Assembly: GCA_020850995.1 (NCBI GenBank)
Contig: JADZDP010000186.1
Coordinates: 1-36,078, forward strand
DNA length: 36,078 nt
Direction: 5' to 3'
Source of the DNA: Deltaproteobacteria bacterium
GTDB lineage: Bacteria > Myxococcota > UBA727 > VGSZ01
Of this stretch, positions 14,814 through 21,074 are shown piece by piece. The notes under the pieces were generated by a model. That model did no database searches, was not told the DNA's origin, and saw only the letters and a program-made list of their open reading frames with translations. The position numbers and the translations under genes were made by a program. Position 1 is the stretch's first letter, and every line of letters begins with the position of its first letter.

Positions 14814-14974
14814 AGGGCCCGCGAACGGACAACTCAATCGTCCTCGCGAGCGATCCATCGTCGCTGGCGGCGTCGCGTCCTCGGTCCGTGGCGACGGCTA
14901 CGGCCCTGCGGGGCTCCTTGCCGTCGACGCGCCTCGCTCGCGATCACCGATCGACTTGTCCGTTCGCGGGCCCT
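14814..14974. mobile_element. 161-bp near-palindromic element (possible MITE or structured RNA)
   Basis: GGGCCCGCGAACGGACAA at 14815-14832 is repeated exactly inverted as TTGTCCGTTCGCGGGCCC at 14956-14973; one further A/T pair at 14814/14974 makes 19 bp. Further in, TCGCGAGCGA (14844-14853) and TCGCTCGCGA (14934-14943) are again exact inverted copies at symmetric positions. CGTCGCTGGC near 14859-14868 has an imperfect partner (GCCGTCGACG) near 14920. The whole region can therefore fold into one long imperfect hairpin. TAA sits immediately outside both ends (14812-14814 and 14974-14976), as a 3-bp target duplication would. The right end contributes the final base of the neighbouring stop codon. 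There is no coding capacity and no transposase nearby. Confidence 0.6.
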
Positions 14975-16046
14975 AACGGATGTTGCGGATGGCCCCCATG
15001 GCCGTCTCGTGCTGGGTGTTGAGGATGTTCGACAGCGCCTGCTCCATCTCGCCGAGCTTCTGCATCGTGTACTTCAGCTTCTCCGCCAGCTCGGCGCGCG
15101 ACTCGGCGCGCTCGTCGACGTCGAGGTCGCGCTTCTCCGCCATGGCCTGCAGCTTGGTGGCGAGCTGCTCGCGGGTGGCCGGGTCCTTGGTATCGACGAG
15201 CTGCGCGCGCAGGCTCGCGATGTCCTCGTTCCACTGGCCCTTGTCGCCCCGGTCGCGAGCGCCCACGCCGTCGAGCTCGTCCGCCAGGCCCTTGGCCTCG
15301 TCTTGGCCTTCCTTGATGACCTTGCGCATGAGCAGGAACATGAGGTCCTCGAAGCACAGGTTGCCCTCGGCGAGCAGCCGGTCGATCTCGTCGCCGGCGC
15401 GGTCGGTCTTGTCCTTGCCGCAGAGCTCGCGGACGAGCTTCAGGAGCTCCCCCAGGTTCTTGCCCATGCCGTCGCTCACCCCGCCGCAGCAGTAGCCGTC
15501 GCGCTCGCCCATGTGATCGACGAGCTCGTCCATGAGGCGCTCGGTGCGCACGCGCTCTTCGGCGCGCTCCACCTTGTCGTGCACGCGCCCGCGCGCGCGC
15601 TCCTTGGCGGCCTCGATGGCCTGCTGCTTGGCCTCCTCGGGGCTCATGGGCGTCTGGGCGGCGGTGGGCATGGCGGCCACGGCCGCGGGGCTCGGATTCG
15701 TGCACGCGGCGATGGCCTCGAAGGCGTCCTTCGCCGCGACCACCCACCCGATGGGGTTCTGGCTCACCAGGTTGACGCCCCCCGAGATGGCCTCCTTGAG
15801 GGCCGGGTCGTCGGGGATGACGTTGAACGCCGAGCCGACCTCGACCGTGAGGTTGCCCATCGAGTACAGGTCCATGAGCTCGAGCCCACCCTGGAGGAAG
15901 CCCTCGTTCTTGGTCTTGTCGATGACCCGGTCCATGTCGGCGCCGAGGTTCCGGTTCAGCTCGCGCGTGGAGCGGTCCCACTGCTGCGTGAGGGCCTTGC
16001 CGAAGTCGCCGCAGAAAGAGCCAAAGTCGAAGCCGTCGCGTGCCAT
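14973..16046 (-). CDS. Unassigned Cys-containing coiled-coil protein
   Basis: A 357-residue protein starting MARDGFDFGSFCGDFGKALT. The ATG at 16044-16046 has GGAGG 6 bases upstream, which decides against the longer frame to 16139. It has no signal peptide or membrane segment. Residues about 130-170 are a charged helix (KQQAIEAAKERARGRVHDKV). A CC pair occurs at 176-177 (GYCCGGVSDGMGKN). A Leu/Phe-rich helix follows (GNLCFEDLMFLLMRKVIKEG, 218-237). The C-terminus (about 245-350) is probably coiled coil, ending in an amphipathic helix. Helix plus Cys plus coiled-coil layouts occur in secreted or structural assembly proteins, but I do not recognise the family. It shares a 19-nt upstream dyad and a similar helix with the 16299-17174 gene. 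The TAG stop spans the edge of the palindromic element. Confidence 0.75.
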   Translation of the reverse strand: MARDGFDFGSFCGDFGKALTQQWDRSTRELNRNLGADMDRVIDKTKNEGFLQGGLELMDLYSMGNLTVEVGSAFNVIPDDPALKEAISGGVNLVSQNPIGWVVAAKDAFEAIAACTNPSPAAVAAMPTAAQTPMSPEEAKQQAIEAAKERARGRVHDKVERAEERVRTERLMDELVDHMGERDGYCCGGVSDGMGKNLGELLKLVRELCGKDKTDRAGDEIDRLLAEGNLCFEDLMFLLMRKVIKEGQDEAKGLADELDGVGARDRGDKGQWNEDIASLRAQLVDTKDPATREQLATKLQAMAEKRDLDVDERAESRAELAEKLKYTMQKLGEMEQALSNILNTQHETAMGAIRNIR

Positions 16047-16178
16047 GAAGTCCTCCGGTGCTTGGCGACCCGTGATCGCCGTTGGTGATGCCCCGGCTAT
16101 TCCGCGAAGCGTGCCAGGCCAGCGCGCCCGGCAACCCATTGATATTCTTGTGGTTCGTTGATTCCTGCCCGACCGTGG

Positions 16179-16198
16179 CCGTTCCGCTGGTGAAACGG
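16179..16198. promoter_or_regulatory. Dyad operator candidate, copy 1
   Basis: CCGTTCCGCTGGTGAAACGG is a 7+6+7 inverted repeat with one mismatch, about 140 bases upstream of the minus-strand start at 16046. An almost identical sequence (18 of 19 bases) sits upstream of the next minus-strand gene. A GC-poor patch at about 16137-16165, between the dyad and the gene, could hold the promoter. Confidence 0.5.
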
Positions 16199-16249
16199 CC
16201 GTCCCACCGGCGGCGAGCGTCGAGCGCCGCGCGCGCCACCAACAAACGC

Positions 16250-16277
16250 GAGCGGGGCGGCAACAGCCGCCCCGCTC
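16250..16277 (-). terminator. Intrinsic terminator after the 16299-17174 gene
   Basis: GAGCGGGGCGGC (16250-16261) and GCCGCCCCGCTC (16266-16277) form a perfect 12-bp stem with a 4-base loop. It lies 21 bases beyond the stop of the minus-strand gene. On that strand it is followed by GCGTTTGTTG, a modest U-rich tract. Confidence 0.75.
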
Positions 16278-16298
16278 CTCGTGGGTGCCCAGATGGCG

Positions 16299-17174
16299 TC
16301 AGCGCGCCGGCAGGGGAAGAACGGGCGCTGGAACGTTTGCGGGCGCTCCGGTGGCGGCCCCGGCGATGCTCCCGATGAGCCCCAAGAGCGGGTCTGCCGC
16401 GCCGGCGGCGGCGTTCGCGGGGACGCCGAGCTGCGGCGCTTGCCCCTGCCCCACCTGCGTGGCCATGCCGCCCACGCTCGAGAGCGCCATGCCCGCGATG
16501 GGCGCGACGAAGGGCACGGCGAGGGCGAGGGGCTCGAGGCCCGGCACCAGCAGGCACGCGCCTGACAGGACGGGTATCGCGAGCGGGTTTTGCAGCAGGC
16601 CCCCGAGGGTGCTCGCACCCATGCCGAGGACGCCGAGGAGCCCGGCCATGGGGTCCACGGCAGACGCTGGCGCAGCAGGCGCGTCGGCAGCAACCGGCAC
16701 CGGCGCGTCGAGCGGCCCGGCCGCGGCCGCAAGCTCGGAGGCGAGCGCCGGTTGCTCATGCAGCAGCACGGCCAAGAGGCGCACGCACAGCTCCTCGTTC
16801 GACAGGCTGGGGTCGTCGAGGATCTCCCCGACGGTGCGCTGCCCGTCGCCCGGCTCCGGCGCCCCAGGGTGCTCGGCGCGCCAGCCGCGATAGTCGCTCT
16901 CGAGCCTGGCGAGGGCACCGGCGAGCCGCCCGAGCTCGGCCTCGTGTGCCAGCACGGTCTCGAGGAGCTCCCGCTCCCTGGCCGAGGGAGCGCAAGCGTC
17001 GCGGCAATCGCTGCTGGTGCATGGCGCGAGCTGGTGGCGAGCAGCGTTGCGCTCGAAGGCGTCCTGCGCGCCGAAGGGCGCAGCGTCCTCGATGGTGGCG
17101 GCCTGGGGCGCGATGGGGGCGCCGTGCGCGGCAGGCAGCGAGGGGGGTTCGGGGGCGTGGTGGTGAATCCGCAT
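16299..17174 (-). CDS. Unassigned protein with hydrophobic hairpin and Cys motifs
   Basis: A 291-residue protein beginning MRIHHHAPEPPSLPAAHGAP. The ATG at 17172-17174 follows AGGAGG, so the longer upstream frame is rejected. Residues about 51-61 hold three Cys (CTSSDCRDAC). A helix follows at 63-95 (LLETVLAHEAELGRLAGAL). SLSNEELCVRLLAVLLHEQ (123-141) resembles the CFEDLMFLLMRKV helix of the neighbouring protein. Two or three hydrophobic Gly/Ala/Pro stretches lie at 166-226 (LLGVLGMGASTLGGLL, PVLSGACLLVPGLEPLALAV, VAPIAGMALSSVGG). The layout of Pro-rich N-terminus, helix and hydrophobic hairpin without a signal peptide recalls secreted pore or translocator proteins; this is inference only. 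It has its own terminator and a shared upstream dyad. Confidence 0.75.
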   Translation of the reverse strand: MRIHHHAPEPPSLPAAHGAPIAPQAATIEDAAPFGAQDAFERNAARHQLAPCTSSDCRDACAPSARERELLETVLAHEAELGRLAGALARLESDYRGWRAEHPGAPEPGDGQRTVGEILDDPSLSNEELCVRLLAVLLHEQPALASELAAAAGPLDAPVPVAADAPAAPASAVDPMAGLLGVLGMGASTLGGLLQNPLAIPVLSGACLLVPGLEPLALAVPFVAPIAGMALSSVGGMATQVGQGQAPQLGVPANAAAGAADPLLGLIGSIAGAATGAPANVPAPVLPLPAR

Positions 17175-17263
17175 GGCGTGTCCTCCTGGGTCGGTGGAGA
17201 CACCCATTTCGCGTTTCATGCCAGCTCGAGACGGCGTCCAAACGCGGCGCCGATGCGCGCGCG

Positions 17264-17282
17264 CGTTCCGCTGGTGGAACGG
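17264..17282. promoter_or_regulatory. Dyad operator candidate, copy 2
   Basis: CGTTCCGCTGGTGGAACGG contains perfect 6-bp arms (CGTTCC / GGAACG) around GCTGGT, about 99 bases upstream of the minus-strand ATG at 17174. On the minus strand the two copies read CCGTT(T/C)CACCAGCGGAACG, with one difference over 19 bases. Confidence 0.5.
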
Positions 17283-17305
17283 CGTTTCTCTGCACCAGGA
17301 AGCGC

Positions 17306-17329
17306 GCGGGGCGCCCGAAGGCGCCCCGC
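17306..17329 (-). terminator. Terminator-type hairpin after the 801-residue lipoprotein gene
   Basis: GCGGGGCGCC (17306-17315) and GGCGCCCCGC (17320-17329) form a perfect 10-bp stem; on the minus strand the loop is TTCG. It lies 26 bases beyond the stop at 17356. No long U-run follows, so termination may be partial or assisted by Rho. Confidence 0.65.
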
Positions 17330-17355
17330 ACACGTCCGTCAGGTGCCGAGCCCGC

Positions 17356-19761
17356 TCAGGGCGTGGAGTCGCACACGCCGTTGTCCTTGCAGGACTCGCT
17401 CGACCACGCGCCCATGTAATAGAGCATGTTCTCGAAGTTGGTGCCGTTGAAGGTGAAGAGCTGGTCGAAGGTCGTCGGCACCGGCACGCCGGAGTAGCCG
17501 TTGCCCAGCCGGTAGGCCTGCACATCGGCGTGCTGGAAGCGCGCGGCGGCCGCCGCCGCATCCGGGTGGAAGTCGCCCGGCGCGAAGGTGGTGGCGTCGT
17601 CGGTGAACCACACGTTCCACTCGGTGTCACCGCCGTCGTCGACGTTGACGCTGTAGAAGTCGGCGCCGCCCTTGGCGGCGAGCGCGAAGGAGCCCGCCGC
17701 GCCGGCCGTGAAGGTGCCGCCCTGCGACTCGAGGAAGTCACCGGAGAAGGTGTTGCTGTCGCCGTACTTCGGCGTGACATGGAGGAGCACCGAGGCACCG
17801 AAGTCGCCGCCCGAATCGGTGAGCGCGTTGATGTCGATGGCGATGGCGAGGGTGACGAAGGGGTGACCCTCGAGGCCGTCGTGGGGCGGCGCGTAGTCGA
17901 TGAGGGCCGTGCCCGAGTCCGGCGCGTTGTCGCCGTTGTAGTCGAGCTTGCCGTCGCGCTGGTCATTGGTGTCTTGGTCGTCGGGGTCGTCGAGGCCCGC
18001 GGTGAGGCCCAGGGGCACGAGGCCGATGCCCGGCACCATGACGCCGGTGAGGAGCACGGCGCCGCTCTGGTACGCCGAGCCATCGGTCACCACGGCGGTG
18101 CAGCCGCCGGCGCCGTAGCCGCCGGGCGTGCAGGGCAGATCGGGCATGTCGTACACGGCCGACTGCGCGAGCAGGGTGTCGGGGCGAATGGTCTGCTCGG
18201 GGAACTGCCAGTCGGCGTAGGGGATCGGCTCGTCGTTCTCCGTGGGCTGGCCGGTGCCCGTGGCGGCGCAGTGGCCGCTCACGCACACGCCGTCGTTGCA
18301 GTCGTCGTCGTCGTTGCAGGGCCGCGCGTTGGCGGTGAGGTGCTCGAGCGCGCCGCCCGACAGCACCGCGTGATCGAAGGTGGCGAAGAAGGGCAGCACG
18401 GCGCCGAGGATGTTGCCCACGTTGACGTCGTCGGAGGCGGCGACGCTGGAGATGATCTCGCCGATCTCGGCCAGGCGCACCTGGCCACCGAGGGCCCAGG
18501 CGATGTTGCGGCCAGGGTTGCCGAAGGTGATGTAGTCGCCCTTGATGGGCTCCTGGCCGAGCGCGAGCACGAGGCCCGAGGGCAGCGGCACCACCTGGCC
18601 ACCAGGCTCGGTGACGCCCTCGATCTCCACGTTGTAGTCGGCGATCTCACCGATGATGTTGTTGAAGTTCAGGTCGGTGATGTTGGCGGAGATGGCCGTG
18701 CCCGACAGACCGAGCTTGATGTCGCCCACGGTGTGCACGGCGTTGAAGTCGAACTGACCCTTGATGCCGGCCACGTCGTTGCCGCTGGGGATGGGCGCGG
18801 TGACGATGAGCAGGTCCTCGGGAGGATCGACGACGGTCTGCCACTGGTGGTCGTCGGAGAACACCGACACGTCGGTGGCGGCGCCGGCCGTGAACTCGGC
18901 CAGGCCGTCGTCGTTGGTGGTCTCTTGCTGCAGGGCGCCGCCGATGTTGGCGGTGGCGAGCGCGCCCACCACCGGCAGGCCGGTGACCGCATCGATGGCC
19001 ACCACGCGGTGCGTGCCGTCCGTGTGGGCCGGGTACACGGTGATGACGCCGTCGCAGGACGCGTTGCCGGAGGCGGCGGTCACGGTCTGCTCGCAAACCG
19101 CCGGGCCCGCGCAGGTGCCGGTGAAGGAGCCGGTGGCGTCGGCGCCCGTCCACGTGAAGACCGCGTGCGGCACCAGCTTGCCGCCGGCGTCGGTGGCCGT
19201 GGCATGCAGGCGGATGGCCTGCCCCGCCACTGCGATGCCCGGGTTCTCCTCGGTGTCGCCGGCGCCGGTGGCGATGGCGCGGCCGCCCATGGCGATGAAA
19301 CACTCCGCCGCGGAGGGCGGGTTGTCGACGCAGGTGGGCACGCCGCCGGTGTACTCGCAGAGCTGGCCGGCGGTGCAGCAATCGGTCTCGGGCGTGCCGT
19401 CGCCGTCGAGGTCACAGCTGCCGCCGTTCTCTGCGGCCGGGTCGCACAGGTCGCGCGGGATGCAAATGCCGCGGCGGAAGTCGCACTTCTCGTTCTCTTC
19501 GCAGTCGTCGTTGCTGTCGCATACCAGCTGCACGCAGCAGCCGAACTGGTCGTCGGCGGCGGGCACGCTGTCGCCGTCGCCGTCCTTGTCGCAGTAGCCG
19601 CCGCCACACAGGCGATCGTTGTCGCACACGCGTGCGCCGCCTTCGCACACCTGCTCGGGGCCAGCGTCGCTGCCAGCAGGCGGCGGGGGGCAGGCCGTGG
19701 CCAGCGCGGCGACGACCGACAAGGAAGCGAGCATTCCCCAACGATGGAACGACAACAACAT
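17356..19761 (-). CDS. Large Cys-rich lipoprotein
   Basis: An 801-residue predicted lipoprotein. The ATG at 19759-19761 has GAGAGG upstream and gives MLLSFHRWGMLASLSVVAAL followed by the lipobox ATAC. The first ~170 mature residues are Cys-rich with spaced C-D/N repeats (VCDNDRLCGGGYCDKDGDGD, CCVQLVCDSNDDC, CDLDGDGTPETDCC). This pattern is seen in disulphide-bonded, calcium-loop-bearing extracellular modules of myxobacterial proteins. Beta-rich sections follow, with an Ig-like stretch (LHATATDAGGKLVPHAVFTW) and a carboxypeptidase-regulatory-like stretch (PVVGALATANIGGALQQETT). Further Cys pairs occur near CNDDDDCNDGVCVSGHC. Function is unknown. It is divergent from another lipoprotein gene, and the antisense strand is open throughout, a high-GC artefact. 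Confidence 0.85.
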   Translation of the reverse strand: MLLSFHRWGMLASLSVVAALATACPPPPAGSDAGPEQVCEGGARVCDNDRLCGGGYCDKDGDGDSVPAADDQFGCCVQLVCDSNDDCEENEKCDFRRGICIPRDLCDPAAENGGSCDLDGDGTPETDCCTAGQLCEYTGGVPTCVDNPPSAAECFIAMGGRAIATGAGDTEENPGIAVAGQAIRLHATATDAGGKLVPHAVFTWTGADATGSFTGTCAGPAVCEQTVTAASGNASCDGVITVYPAHTDGTHRVVAIDAVTGLPVVGALATANIGGALQQETTNDDGLAEFTAGAATDVSVFSDDHQWQTVVDPPEDLLIVTAPIPSGNDVAGIKGQFDFNAVHTVGDIKLGLSGTAISANITDLNFNNIIGEIADYNVEIEGVTEPGGQVVPLPSGLVLALGQEPIKGDYITFGNPGRNIAWALGGQVRLAEIGEIISSVAASDDVNVGNILGAVLPFFATFDHAVLSGGALEHLTANARPCNDDDDCNDGVCVSGHCAATGTGQPTENDEPIPYADWQFPEQTIRPDTLLAQSAVYDMPDLPCTPGGYGAGGCTAVVTDGSAYQSGAVLLTGVMVPGIGLVPLGLTAGLDDPDDQDTNDQRDGKLDYNGDNAPDSGTALIDYAPPHDGLEGHPFVTLAIAIDINALTDSGGDFGASVLLHVTPKYGDSNTFSGDFLESQGGTFTAGAAGSFALAAKGGADFYSVNVDDGGDTEWNVWFTDDATTFAPGDFHPDAAAAAARFQHADVQAYRLGNGYSGVPVPTTFDQLFTFNGTNFENMLYYMGAWSSESCKDNGVCDSTP

Positions 19762-19809
19762 GAGTACCTCTCTTGGGGTCACCGGCGTGACCAACATGCG
19801 AGCGCCGGG

Positions 19810-19839
19810 GTTGTAGCGCCAAGCGATCGTTTCACGCAA
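19810..19839 (-). promoter_or_regulatory. Candidate sigma-70 promoter for the 801-residue lipoprotein
   Basis: On the minus strand TTGCGT (19834-19839) and TACAAC (19810-19815) are separated by 18 bases, placing a start near 19803 and a leader of about 40 bases. Matches to TTGACA/TATAAT are 4 of 6 each. Confidence 0.35.
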
Positions 19840-19914
19840 CGAGGTTCAAGCGATTTTCCCTTGCGGATCCGACCGCGACAACGACGTCACGGTGCGCTGC
19901 GTCGTCGGACCGCG

Positions 19915-19943
19915 TTGACGATGCCGTATCGGCCACCTAGAGG
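19915..19943 (+). promoter_or_regulatory. Candidate sigma-70 promoter for the poly-Asn lipoprotein
   Basis: TTGACG (19915-19920), a 17-base spacer, and TAGAGG (19938-19943) give a predicted start near 19950 and a leader of about 25 bases. The -35 element is strong and the -10 element poor. Confidence 0.4.
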
Positions 19944-19974
19944 ATGGGCTCGATCTCACTCGGGGTTGCACCAT

Positions 19975-21042
19975 ATGCGTAGCGCTTGCCTCCTCGGCCT
20001 CGCGGCCGCTCTCCTCTCTGTTGCGTGCCCCACCGGCAACGCCCCGCCTCCCAACAACAACAACAACAACAACAACAACAACCAGGGCGGCGACACCTGC
20101 GCCGTCTCTGGCAGCGCGCTCGAGCTGCCGCTGCCCGACGAAGCGGCCACGCTGCCGGACTTCTCGGGGACGTTGCCCGACCTCTCCTGCGTGGGCAGCC
20201 CGCCGGCCATCGGCCCGGGCGAGAGCGTCACCCTGCAGGGCTGCATCGACATCTTCGGCCTCGGCGGCAAGGCCAAGCGCGGCGTCAAGGTCGCCATCTA
20301 CGCCGACTCGCAGGATCCGAAGCTCGAGACGCCCACCTTCGGCGAGACCGACGTGTTCATCAAGCTCGATGCCAGCGGCCACGACTGCGCCGGCGCCGAG
20401 GCGAGCTATGAGGGCTGCCTGGCCGCGGCGTGCGCCAAGGAGGGCTACTACCGCATCGCCAACATCCCCACCCACGTGCCCCTCACCATGAAGGTGTACG
20501 CCCCCGGCGACGACGACGTCATCGAGACCTTCACCTGGGGCGTGGTGTTCGACTACCTCGACACCCCGGCCGCGGCCGGCGTGGTCGAGTACGAGGCGAA
20601 CCTGGTCTACAAGTCCACCTACGACTCGATCCCCTCGCTCGCCGGCCGCGTCGTCGACGGCGCCGCCAACACCGCCGACGGCGTTGGCCGCGGCGTGCTC
20701 GCCGGCGAGGTGCGCGACTGCCAGGAGCGCATCGTGCAGGGCGCCACCATCACCACCGACCGCTACGATCCCTCCACCAAGATCACCTACTTCGACGGCA
20801 ACACCGACGATCCCAAGCCGAACCTGGCGCGCCTGTCGACCAACACCGACGGCCTGTACGTGGTGATCAACGCCACCACCGACGCGACCACCTCACTGCA
20901 CACGCTGGTGGCCGGCATGATCGACCCCGCGTGCACCGGCGAGGACTGCAGCTGTACGCAGATCGGCACGCGCACCATTCGGGCCTATCCCGACTCGGTG
21001 TCCATCGTGACCTTCCGGGGCGACTTCCCCGTCGACGAGTGA
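19975..21042 (+). CDS. Lipoprotein with poly-Asn linker
   Basis: A 355-residue predicted lipoprotein starting at the ATG at 19975: MRSACLLGLAAALLSVAC is the signal peptide, with SVAC as lipobox. A longer frame reaching back to 17173 is only the antisense of the neighbouring gene. The mature protein begins with TGNAPPP and ten consecutive Asn, then a disulphide-bearing beta-rich body (CIDIFGLGGKAKRGVKVAIY, AGVVEYEANLVYKSTYD). A second carboxypeptidase-regulatory-like part follows (GVLAGEVRDCQERIVQGATI, LARLSTNTDGLYVVIN) with a closing CTGEDCSC. It is probably a surface-exposed protein on a flexible stalk. It lies 32 bases upstream of the ceramidase-like gene, so the two are likely co-transcribed. 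Confidence 0.85.
   Translation: MRSACLLGLAAALLSVACPTGNAPPPNNNNNNNNNNQGGDTCAVSGSALELPLPDEAATLPDFSGTLPDLSCVGSPPAIGPGESVTLQGCIDIFGLGGKAKRGVKVAIYADSQDPKLETPTFGETDVFIKLDASGHDCAGAEASYEGCLAAACAKEGYYRIANIPTHVPLTMKVYAPGDDDVIETFTWGVVFDYLDTPAAAGVVEYEANLVYKSTYDSIPSLAGRVVDGAANTADGVGRGVLAGEVRDCQERIVQGATITTDRYDPSTKITYFDGNTDDPKPNLARLSTNTDGLYVVINATTDATTSLHTLVAGMIDPACTGEDCSCTQIGTRTIRAYPDSVSIVTFRGDFPVDE
20053..20082 (+). repeat. (AAC)10 trinucleotide repeat
   Basis: Ten uninterrupted AAC codons encode a poly-Asn linker just after the lipid anchor. Identical codons throughout, in a genome that otherwise varies codons, suggest slippage-driven growth. Length changes would stay in frame. Confidence 0.97.
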
Positions 21043-21074
21043 GCCCGCGCCCGCGCGCGGCCGAGGAGGACCTC

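Noticed and set aside
17175..17263. Sigma-54 or Hrp-box type promoter upstream of the 17174 start
   Set aside because: CTGGCATGAAACGCG has GG and GC 8 rather than 10 bases apart, and GGAACG lacks the partner CCAC box at the right spacing.
17173..19974. Long plus-strand open frame (about 930 codons) running into the poly-Asn lipoprotein
   Set aside because: It is the antisense of the 801-residue Cys-rich lipoprotein, which has a signal peptide, lipobox and ribosome site. The plus reading is Val/Gly/Arg/His-rich without domains. The real plus gene starts at 19975 with its own signal peptide.
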